Below, piece after piece: positions 9,176-16,356 of a stretch of DNA of 64,000 nucleotides; the stretch's first letter is position 1, and each line of letters opens with the position of its first letter. Both the position numbers and the translations under genes were made by a program. Under the pieces are notes generated by a model, which made no database searches, was not told the origin of the DNA, and saw only the letters and a program-made list of their open reading frames with translations. The stretch lies in the NCBI RefSeq assembly GCF_001709345.1, contig NZ_MDTQ01000001.1:124001-188000 (forward strand), given 5' to 3'. Source of the DNA: Terasakiispira papahanaumokuakeensis. Its GTDB lineage: Bacteria > Pseudomonadota > Gammaproteobacteria > Pseudomonadales > Halomonadaceae.

Positions 9176-10729
9176 TTATTCGACGAGACGAATACTGTTG
9201 TTAAGTTGAATGTCGTTCAGGATCTGGTCCAATTGGTTTTGGACTTGGTCCTCACCGGTCGCAAAGTTTTCGGCGTCCACGAACTGGAAATCGCCACCTT
9301 TTGCCGTACAGATCTGTAATCCTGGGCCGGCCACTTGATCAAAAAGCTGGCGCCCAAAGTCCTCTGGATCGCCAGGGCGAACTCCAATAAAAAAGAACTT
9401 CAGGCCTCGGCTCTGGAAGCTCCTACAGAGATCGATGAAACGCTGGCGTGCAAAGTTAATGGCTCCTTCTGTACCGGTTTCTCCCGAGCCTTCGCCGGGG
9501 TTAAAGTTATAAGCATCGGTGTCGAACCATTTTCCCGTGGTGTTGGCCAACATGATGATGATTTTTTGATTGTCGCTTTGCCCAGAGGCATTGAACTCAA
9601 GAGGGTGTTCGGGATCTCCCCAACCATCGCTTCCGCGCATATTGGGCGAGAGGCTGGCGCCTGCCCAAGACATTGCAATGGCATAGTTCACATTGAATCT
9701 AGGGCTGAGTTGGTCTAGGCGGGATTCCACAGCTTGTGGATCTTGTGTCAATGGCAGTAATGCGGCGTTTGGACACCCCTTATCAGCGACCATCCAACGT
9801 GTATCTTCGGCGCCTTCGCCTCCGAGGTCTGGATTCGGGCCTGTCCATGAAATGGGGGGGGCTCCCGGGCTGCCGTTTTCAGGTAAGTCGTGGCGATAAT
9901 AGATGCGAAACTGACCAGCGGGCGGCTGATCCCAATCAAAGTTCTCGCCTGCGGCGAGTCCTCGATACATGCATAAGAGATTCGCACGGCGATCAGGAAT
10001 GCGAGGGTCTGCCAAACTACTGGCCTTACCGCTTTGAAATAGGGTTTTTAATTCTGATGGCGTTGTGGCCCCAGGTGCCGCCCAGCGTTGGAGCCGTTGA
10101 CTATCCTCATCGCTGTAGATATTGACGGCTTGGCTGTAAGGCACGAGCGATAGCCAGACCTGATTACTTTCTTTGAGTAGTGCTTGATTTAAATACTTGC
10201 CCAGGCGTTTAAGGGCGGCAATGTCGCCGTTGCTTTCACTCAATGTACTGGGGATGACCACTGCAATTTCGGTTGGACGGCTGCGGACTTCTGCGGTTGA
10301 GGCGACTTTAAGCGTTTGTGTGGCGGCCCCCAGCAGAGGCGATTCAGCTTGAAACTGGGCCGAGACGGTATACCGCTGAAAGTTATCGTCGTCTGATGTT
10401 GTCGTCAGCGTGACTTTATCCAGTGACACGTTATCGGCTAGCGCTTGGTCCATGCCCAGGTTATGGCTGATATACCCTTCGGCTAGTGTTTGCAGTTCGG
10501 CCATTGGGCGGTCGCTATCGAGCATTCTCTCTTGACCGACTGCCAGCACAGCCGCATCTGTTGCCCGTTTGAGTTGGGCACTGTTATCGCTCATGCGGCT
10601 GGTGTCCATGACATAGGCGGTCGCCATGAGGCCACCGGCTATAGTCAGAATCGCGAAGGGGGCCACATTACCCTGTTGAACACGCAATGAGGGGCGTGAG
10701 CGTTGTTTTAATCGGTGTCGAAACCGCAT
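9176..10729 (-). CDS. TadG-like (TadE/G family) membrane-anchored protein with a degenerate von Willebrand-type domain
   Basis: A 517-residue protein. A basic N-terminus and one membrane segment (GNVAPFAILTIAGGLMATAY, about residues 21-41) are followed by QLKRATDAAVLAVGQE. This is the arrangement of the Flp pilus minor pseudopilin TadG. The remainder resembles a vWA domain: the first strand reads EIAVVIPSTLSES where a metal-site DxSxS would be expected, and a later strand reads KIIIMLANTTGKW. The metal-ion motif is therefore degenerate. It is the first gene of the operon, 32 bases before the giant protein, so it probably acts in surface display of it. No other tad or flp genes are in view. 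Confidence 0.7.
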   Translation of the reverse strand: MRFRHRLKQRSRPSLRVQQGNVAPFAILTIAGGLMATAYVMDTSRMSDNSAQLKRATDAAVLAVGQERMLDSDRPMAELQTLAEGYISHNLGMDQALADNVSLDKVTLTTTSDDDNFQRYTVSAQFQAESPLLGAATQTLKVASTAEVRSRPTEIAVVIPSTLSESNGDIAALKRLGKYLNQALLKESNQVWLSLVPYSQAVNIYSDEDSQRLQRWAAPGATTPSELKTLFQSGKASSLADPRIPDRRANLLCMYRGLAAGENFDWDQPPAGQFRIYYRHDLPENGSPGAPPISWTGPNPDLGGEGAEDTRWMVADKGCPNAALLPLTQDPQAVESRLDQLSPRFNVNYAIAMSWAGASLSPNMRGSDGWGDPEHPLEFNASGQSDNQKIIIMLANTTGKWFDTDAYNFNPGEGSGETGTEGAINFARQRFIDLCRSFQSRGLKFFFIGVRPGDPEDFGRQLFDQVAGPGLQICTAKGGDFQFVDAENFATGEDQVQNQLDQILNDIQLNNSIRLVE

Positions 10730-10740
10730 GAATATGCCAT

Positions 10741-10791
10741 TGAAGTGATATTAATGCGAATAAAGATAAGAATTATTCGCAAGTAACTTCA
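10741..10791 (-). promoter_or_regulatory. Nested inverted repeats with a Fur-like core upstream of the TadG-like/giant-protein operon
   Basis: An inner perfect inverted repeat GCGAATAA (10756-10763) and TTATTCGC (10773-10780) lies inside an outer pair TGAAGT (10741-10746) and ACTTCA (10786-10791). The half GAATTATTCGC matches the Fur-like box before the TolC gene, and both regions also share CTTCATTAAG (here 10799-10808). The site is just upstream of the TadG-like start, so it is the likely operon promoter region. Regulator identity is inferred from resemblance only. Confidence 0.45.
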
Positions 10792-10838
10792 ATAGTGGCT
10801 TCATTAAGTTTGCTTAACGTGATGCTTTAGGATCGTTT

Positions 10839-11903
10839 TCAATCACTGGACGGCATGGGTAACGACAGGGCTGCGAAAACTTCTGATTGTGGGAGTTGAT
10901 GAGTGATCCAGGTCAGTGATGAGCGGCGATCATCATCCGGCCATGTCGGTAAGGTTTGCGGTGGGCTGATCACATGCTGAACGCCATGGACGACAACGGG
11001 TTGTTCACAGCCCGCCACGTTAAAGAGCCCTTTGAAGCGTAATAACCGTGGCCCTGCCAACGCTTTCATTTGCTCAATCCATTGATTCAACTGCGCTTGC
11101 GTCACCGGCGCCTCCAAGGTGAGGCCAAACGTATAGAGATCATCGCCATGCTGATGGGAAGCCTGTGAACTTGACGGCATCGAATGGCCAAGCGCTACGG
11201 GCTGGAATGAGTTCATCGGTTGAAAAGCCTGCACCGGCTGAAAGGCATTCAACGATGGATCTGAACGCTGAGTGGGCTCTGTCCACGCGACCTGAATCTC
11301 GGTATTCAACGGGCATAGATATTGTGAAGCGGCGGGATTCAGCGCAATCAGTTGTGATCTCAACGCTTCGTATTGGCCGTCTTGCGCTTGATCGGATTTG
11401 GTCAGCAGCAAGGTGTCCGCCATCATCATTTGGCGTTGTGCCTGTGGGTGTTCTTGAAGTGTATGGAGACCATGAATTAAATCAACGGTGGTCAGGACGT
11501 GAGACAAACGAAAATGTTTGAGTAGTTGAGGATGCGTTGTCAGCGTTTGAATAATGGGAGCTGGATCTGCCAGCCCCGTGGTTTCGATGATCACCTGCTT
11601 GAATTGCCGTTGGCCGCCGCGCGCGAAACGCCAGACACTATTACGCAATGTTTGCACTAAGTCTCCGCGTATATTGCAGCACATGCAGCCGTTATCCAGT
11701 GTTTTAACGACATTTTCCTGGCTATGGGCGACGAGCCGATGATCCAGTGCGCGCTCCCCAAACTCATTGATAATGACCAGTGTTTCGGCCATATCTGGTT
11801 GTTGTAACCACTGGTTCAATAATGTGGTCTTTCCACTGCCCAGGAATCCAGTGAGGAGTGTTACGGGGATTAACGCACGGTTTGCAGGCATGGCTGTACT
11901 CAT
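10839..11903 (-). CDS. CobW/YjiA-family P-loop GTPase (putative metallochaperone)
   Basis: A G3E-family GTPase of about 354 residues. It shows the Walker A motif GFLGSGKTT (residues 19-27), the family's metal-binding CMCC motif in LDNGCMCCNIRGDL, a Walker B-like IIETTGLADP, and the nucleotide-specificity TKSD. A C-terminal CobW_C domain follows. These enzymes deliver Zn or Co to partner proteins; the partner here is unknown. I chose the ATG at 11903 because it overlaps the upstream stop as ATGA, whereas an ATG at 11924 lies inside the upstream gene without a ribosome site. A histidine-poor linker carries the tandem motif FQPVQAFQPMNSFQPV. Confidence 0.85.
   Translation of the reverse strand: MSTAMPANRALIPVTLLTGFLGSGKTTLLNQWLQQPDMAETLVIINEFGERALDHRLVAHSQENVVKTLDNGCMCCNIRGDLVQTLRNSVWRFARGGQRQFKQVIIETTGLADPAPIIQTLTTHPQLLKHFRLSHVLTTVDLIHGLHTLQEHPQAQRQMMMADTLLLTKSDQAQDGQYEALRSQLIALNPAASQYLCPLNTEIQVAWTEPTQRSDPSLNAFQPVQAFQPMNSFQPVALGHSMPSSSQASHQHGDDLYTFGLTLEAPVTQAQLNQWIEQMKALAGPRLLRFKGLFNVAGCEQPVVVHGVQHVISPPQTLPTWPDDDRRSSLTWITHQLPQSEVFAALSLPMPSSD
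11202..11255. repeat. 18-bp tandem repeat (3 copies) inside the CobW-family gene
   Basis: Three diverged 18-bp units (starting CTGGAA, TTGAAA, CTGAAA) encode FQPVQA-FQPMNS-FQPVAL in frame in the linker between the GTPase and C-terminal domains. Confidence 0.75.
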
Positions 11904-12733
11904 CCAATGTAAGGGCTCAGCCATTCACGAAAGGTCTCTTGATGATCCGGCTGTGGCGTGTAATAGACCAAGCTTAAATGATGTTGCTCATCGGCCAAAA
12001 GGCGAGTGTGCTGAAATTGAATCACCCCGAGTCCGGGCAAGTTCAGGTCACGCAATCCTTGGCATGGAGCATCAACGGCATGGGTTGACCAACTTTGTTT
12101 AAACTCGGGTGACAGCTGCATCAGTGATTGCACCAGGGCTTTAAAATCGGGGGCTTCTCGTGCATTGACATAGTCGCGTCGAAAGCTGGAAAGAATCCTG
12201 GGCATATTGATCTCCCATTGGTGGATCAACTGGCGTAAGGGTTCATGGGCATACAACATCCAGATCAAGTTACGTTGCGCTGCCTCGGTTTTGCTGAATG
12301 AGAACAATCGATCCGCTGCCGTATTCCAGGCCAAGATATCCCAACGTAAGTTCATGACATAGCAAGGGCTATAAGGCAGCTCATTCATCAACTGCTGCAC
12401 AATCGGTGGCACCTGACACCAGTTAATCCCCGTTTCCACCGGTAGGCGCTGGTGAGCCAGCAAAAACAGGTGGCGTCGTTCCATCTCATCGAGTCTGAAG
12501 ACTTCGGCCAGCCGCTCCAAAAACAGGGACGATACGCCAATCTCTCGACCTTGTTCCAGCCAGGTGTACCAGCTCACGCCGACCCCTGCCAGCGCGGCGA
12601 CTTCTTCACGCCTAAGGCCCGGTGTTCGACGTCGTTGACCTGCGGGAAGACCGACTTGCTCGGGCTTTAAACGGGCGCGGCGGGTGGTGAGAAAGTCGGC
12701 CAGCTCTGACCGGGTTCGGCTCATGCGTGACAT
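11900..12733 (-). CDS. XRE-family (MmyB-like) transcriptional regulator
   Basis: A 277-residue regulator with an N-terminal HTH of the MmyB type: RRTPGLRREEVAALAGVGVSW followed by YTWLEQGREIGVS (residues about 35-70, quoted in parts). The C-terminal MmyB ligand-binding-like domain follows (CYVMNLRWDILAWNTAADRL). Such regulators often sit divergent from an MFS or oxidoreductase gene that they control. Here the divergent neighbour is the MFS gene at 12921. Its stop overlaps the CobW-family start, so the two are cotranscribed. Confidence 0.85.
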   Translation of the reverse strand: MSRMSRTRSELADFLTTRRARLKPEQVGLPAGQRRRTPGLRREEVAALAGVGVSWYTWLEQGREIGVSSLFLERLAEVFRLDEMERRHLFLLAHQRLPVETGINWCQVPPIVQQLMNELPYSPCYVMNLRWDILAWNTAADRLFSFSKTEAAQRNLIWMLYAHEPLRQLIHQWEINMPRILSSFRRDYVNAREAPDFKALVQSLMQLSPEFKQSWSTHAVDAPCQGLRDLNLPGLGVIQFQHTRLLADEQHHLSLVYYTPQPDHQETFREWLSPYIG

Positions 12734-12920
12734 GATGTGGCCCTATGATCGAGGGTGTAGGGTGATGGCGTATATGCTGGAGTTGAGATCAGGAATGACG
12801 TTATGGGGATGACTTCTAGTAATAGCATAAACTGTTAAATTGTAACATCTTGAGTGCCGTTGCACACTGCCGCCATTCTGAATAATGACGCCCTTGGGTG
12901 TCTTGAGTGGAGGGTGTTTG

Positions 12921-14114
12921 ATGTCTCATCCCGTTACGGCGACTTCAGCCAAAGTCGTCACCTATTCTGTTGCTGCGGGTGCCTTTGCATTGGGAATGGC
13001 ATCTTATGTGACGGCTGGACTGATCCCGATGATTGCCCGCGACTTCACGGTCTCTGTCGGGTTGGCCGCGCAGCTCGTGACAGCGTTCACTTTGGCTTAT
13101 GGGCTGGGGTCGCCGCTGCTGGTGGCTTGTTTGCCGGCAACGGCGCGTAAGGCCAGTCTACTACTGCTGCTATTGGTTTTTGTGTTGGCTAACGCTGCCA
13201 GTGCGATGGCCAGTGAATTTGTATGGTTGATGATACTGCGGGCAATCGCCGGGGTGTCTGCAGGGACTTATCTGGCGTTGGGGATGTCTGCGGTGGCCAG
13301 CGTGACGAGTGCCGAACGTCGGGGGCAAGCGATCAGCCATATCATGGGCGGCATGGCCAGCGGCACGGTGCTCGGGGTTCCTGTGGGGTTGTGGTGTGCC
13401 CATCAGTGGGGGTGGCCCATGGCCTTGGGGCTCATCGCGTTAACCGGTGCCATGGCGTGGGTCGGCTTGTGGTTGTACCTGCCTGCGTTATCGCCTTCAG
13501 CCGTACTGCCTTTTCGTCAAAAACTACGTATTTTGAAAGATGGTCAGGTGAACGGCATCTTAAGCGTATCGCTGCTGGCGGCGATCTCAAGCCTGGGACT
13601 GTATACCTTTATGTCGCCGTTGGTCGCTGTATTCACCGCTCAATCGATCACGCCCTTCCTCTGGATATGGGGTGTGGGCGGGATTGTTGGGAGTTTTTGT
13701 GTGGGGCCTTTAGCGGATCGTTGGTCTGGCTCCCAACTGACATTGGTGATTATGGGGCTCTTAACTCTGGCGCTCATCACCTTGCCCTTATTGTTGGCGG
13801 TGAATCCTTGGTTAGGGCTGCTGCCGATTGCCTTGTGGGGTGCCGTGGGTTGGGCGTTGCAAGTGCCGCAGAATAAAGCCTTGATTAAGGCGCGAGAGGC
13901 TCACGGTGATGGTCAGTTGGCGTTGGCATTGAATGAATCGGCGCTGTATTTAGGCAGTGCAATAGGGGCTTTGTTGGGCGGTGTGTTGATGAGTCATCAG
14001 GCTTCCCCGACCTTGATCGCTTGGCTAGCTGGGGCCGTTGCGCTATTAGGGGTGTGGGTGCAATGGTCCTTGCGTCGTCGGCAAGGGCGTACCGTTGTAT
14101 CATCGAATGCCTGA
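12921..14114 (+). CDS. MFS transporter, DHA1/AraJ-like
   Basis: A 397-residue major-facilitator protein with about twelve hydrophobic segments, resembling AraJ/PbuE-type drug or metabolite exporters (FALGMASYVTAGLIPMIARD in TM1, and the TM4/5 motif AERRGQAISHIMGGMASGTV). The ATG at 12921 is preceded by GGAGG at 12909-12913, so I prefer it to the upstream ATG at 12885. It is divergent from the MmyB-like regulator. The substrate cannot be read from sequence. Confidence 0.85.
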   Translation: MSHPVTATSAKVVTYSVAAGAFALGMASYVTAGLIPMIARDFTVSVGLAAQLVTAFTLAYGLGSPLLVACLPATARKASLLLLLLVFVLANAASAMASEFVWLMILRAIAGVSAGTYLALGMSAVASVTSAERRGQAISHIMGGMASGTVLGVPVGLWCAHQWGWPMALGLIALTGAMAWVGLWLYLPALSPSAVLPFRQKLRILKDGQVNGILSVSLLAAISSLGLYTFMSPLVAVFTAQSITPFLWIWGVGGIVGSFCVGPLADRWSGSQLTLVIMGLLTLALITLPLLLAVNPWLGLLPIALWGAVGWALQVPQNKALIKAREAHGDGQLALALNESALYLGSAIGALLGGVLMSHQASPTLIAWLAGAVALLGVWVQWSLRRRQGRTVVSSNA

Positions 14115-14130
14115 GCTCGACGCGAACACT

Positions 14131-14970
14131 TCAGTGGCGGGTGAGACGCGAGATGACAACGTCGACCGTGAGGGTTAATGACGTCAGGGCCGCGGCACGT
14201 GCGCGGCCCTCGGCGCTGGCGCGATAGAGATGAGGGGTCATGGTCAGTAAGTCGGCAATCGCACTGTTATCGGCTAAATCAATGGTATAGCGTAATGTGT
14301 CCTGTCCGGCTTGAGTAAAGCCTTCAGGGGCCTCACTGGAGGCGGGTCGCGGTGCCTTGAGCACGGGGTAAATGACCTCGCGCAGTTCGCGAAGGTGGTC
14401 AGGCCCGGCATCCACTTGAATCAGTTCGCCACCGGATTTCAACACTCGGGCAAACTCCGTGTAAACGGGAAACCCAAACATACAGAGCACTCGGTCCAGG
14501 GTCTGAGCCTGGATGGGCAGGTGGGCATTCGAGCCCACCACCCAAGTCGAGTTTTGATCTGCTTTGGCTGCCGCCAGAACCGCCCATTTAGAGATATCCA
14601 CACCGACTAGTGACAATGAGGTCTCGGCTGCACTCAGCTGTGCCAACTGGCGCAGATAATAGCCTTCACCACATCCAGCATCCAGACAACTCAATGATGA
14701 GGTCGTCGCGTTTGCCCACACGGCCTGGGTCACGTGTTGTGCAATGCGCTCATAATGGCCTGCGTTAAGGAACCGTTGACGTGCCGCGACCATGGCTTTG
14801 CTGTCGCCTGGATCGCGTGAACGCTTGTGCTGAACGGGCAACAAATGCACATAGCCCTGACGCGCGATATCAAAGGTATGGCCCTGAGCACAAGACCAGA
14901 CCCCGGATTGCTGCGAGAGCGGATCACCATCCAGTGGGCAACTCAGCGCATCAAAAGGTGCGGTACTCAT
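14131..14970 (-). CDS. rlmA: 23S rRNA (guanine-N1)-methyltransferase RlmA
   Basis: This enzyme methylates G745 (E. coli numbering) of 23S rRNA with SAM. Diagnostic stretches match RlmA: HLLPVQHKRSRDPGDS, ARQRFLNAGHYE and the SAM motif CLDAGCGEGYYL. The N-terminal zinc ribbon normally has CPxC...C...H. Here it reads CPLDGDPL then WSCAQGHTFD, so the second zinc cysteine is an aspartate. I chose ATG 14970 because GAGGA lies eight bases upstream. The length of 279 residues is normal. Besides housekeeping methylation, the family can affect sensitivity to ribosome-binding antibiotics. Confidence 0.9.
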   Translation of the reverse strand: MSTAPFDALSCPLDGDPLSQQSGVWSCAQGHTFDIARQGYVHLLPVQHKRSRDPGDSKAMVAARQRFLNAGHYERIAQHVTQAVWANATTSSLSCLDAGCGEGYYLRQLAQLSAAETSLSLVGVDISKWAVLAAAKADQNSTWVVGSNAHLPIQAQTLDRVLCMFGFPVYTEFARVLKSGGELIQVDAGPDHLRELREVIYPVLKAPRPASSEAPEGFTQAGQDTLRYTIDLADNSAIADLLTMTPHLYRASAEGRARAAALTSLTLTVDVVISRLTRH

Positions 14971-15069
14971 GGGCTTTATCCTCATCATCAGTGGCAGAAA
15001 ACAGAGCGCACTTTACCGCTGATCGAGTGATAAAAGAACCCTCGCGGGATATCGCCACTAATGGGATCG

Positions 15070-16236
15070 TTAGCTTTTTAAACGCCAATACCCTTTAACA
15101 TGATTACAGCGAGGGGCAAGATGTCGTTGATTTCGTAAGTAATGCCTCACTTGCTTCGCTGATTCGGATTCAAGCGCCGCCCAGACCGCCTCGATTGTTT
15201 CGATATTGGCTAATCGTTGCAGCACTTCTTGTCCCTGACGTTCTGGAGGACAGACGATGCGTTGAATCTGGCTGTGGGTTGGCCACATGGCGTCATTAAA
15301 GTAGTGCTGATCTTCGGCATGCGTACTGAGTAAGATGACATGGGGTGGTTGGGGGTTATGCCATTGTTCGAGTAAGCCTGCGAGTGCGGGAAAGGCGGTT
15401 TCATCGGCGATTAATAAGGCCTGACCACTGAGCAAGTGTGGATGCCGGTCTGCAGTTTCTGAGCGACTCATAATGATATCGCCCACGTTGAGTTGTTTGG
15501 TCCATAAACTCCCCGCGGTTTGACCGTGGGTAAAAATATCGATATAGCCTAAATTACGATAATGGGCGTTTTCGCCTTGCCATGCCTGACGCAGCGTATA
15601 AAGGCGAACACTTTTGTTCACACTCATCATCAAGGTTTCGCGTTTTGAGCTAGAGAGGTGTTTCATTAACCAGATGAAAATACGATCCACGAGTCGCTTA
15701 TGCCAAGGGGTCGCAGTGGGTTGTGGCGTATTTTGGCGATATTCCGGGCGCTTGCTTATTGTCTTAAGTAAAAAAGCATAGGCATAGCCAGGGTAATCAT
15801 CTGGGAAGGGGCTTGCCGAGTGAATCGTAATTCGGGTGATGTTAGCGGTCAGCTGCTGTGTATCGATGACTTCGAAAAAACGTTTAACATTGTTTTTTAA
15901 ATGATGACCTTGCTTGGTGATAGCGGCATAAGCAAGATAAAGAATTTTGTCTTCTAAACTACCTTCGATTTCAAAGGGAATGCGAAGTAATTGAGTGGGT
16001 GAATCGGTTGATTGATGTACCCTTAATAATAGTGCGTCATCTTCAATGTCTTCGACATTGAATGCGTGCAGAGTGTCATGGATATTCAACAGTGGTTCTG
16101 TGGCGTTAATGACACTGCTCTGCTTGCGGCCATAGTGCTTTACAATGGCTTGCAACTCTTCACTATGATCCTGATTTACGTGATCGATAATATCGAGTTT
16201 GTGGTCGAGCTCACTAATGGATGCATGCTCGTTCAT
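15070..16236 (-). CDS. Siderophore-interacting protein with N-terminal DUF2470 domain
   Basis: A 388-residue cytosolic flavoprotein expected to release iron from imported ferric siderophores by reduction. Residues 1-100 form a DUF2470/HugZ-like domain (DHVNQDHSEELQAIVKHYG). The ViuB/YqjH-type SIP module follows: an FAD-binding motif RLYTLR near residue 212, GSLWTKQLNVGD, and a C-terminal NAD(P)H-binding half (LLIADETAFPALAGLLEQW). It is the promoter-distal neighbour of a TonB receptor block, fitting intracellular iron release. The fused N-terminal domain resembles haem-handling domains, so a haem role is an alternative. Confidence 0.85.
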   Translation of the reverse strand: MNEHASISELDHKLDIIDHVNQDHSEELQAIVKHYGRKQSSVINATEPLLNIHDTLHAFNVEDIEDDALLLRVHQSTDSPTQLLRIPFEIEGSLEDKILYLAYAAITKQGHHLKNNVKRFFEVIDTQQLTANITRITIHSASPFPDDYPGYAYAFLLKTISKRPEYRQNTPQPTATPWHKRLVDRIFIWLMKHLSSSKRETLMMSVNKSVRLYTLRQAWQGENAHYRNLGYIDIFTHGQTAGSLWTKQLNVGDIIMSRSETADRHPHLLSGQALLIADETAFPALAGLLEQWHNPQPPHVILLSTHAEDQHYFNDAMWPTHSQIQRIVCPPERQGQEVLQRLANIETIEAVWAALESESAKQVRHYLRNQRHLAPRCNHVKGYWRLKS

Positions 16237-16304
16237 AACATTCCTATAATGCTCTAAGCATGATGAATGAATTGGATCTGAGCTGACGTATAGTCAAGGC
16301 TGAT

Positions 16305-16326
16305 AAAGGGGCTAAGTGGCCCCTTT
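16305..16326 (-). terminator. Rho-independent-type terminator after the TonB-dependent receptor gene
   Basis: Perfect 8-bp stem AAAGGGGC / GCCCCTTT with loop TAAGTG. It lies between the receptor stop (16357) and the SIP start (16236), so it would terminate the receptor transcript on the minus strand. A T-run also follows on the plus strand. Confidence 0.6.
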
Positions 16327-16356
16327 TTAGGCAAGTCATTTAAATAATGGAATATG

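Noticed and set aside
13223-13876. Second plus-strand frame of 217 codons inside the MFS gene
   Set aside because: It is an out-of-frame shadow; the MFS frame has clear membrane segments and a ribosome site.
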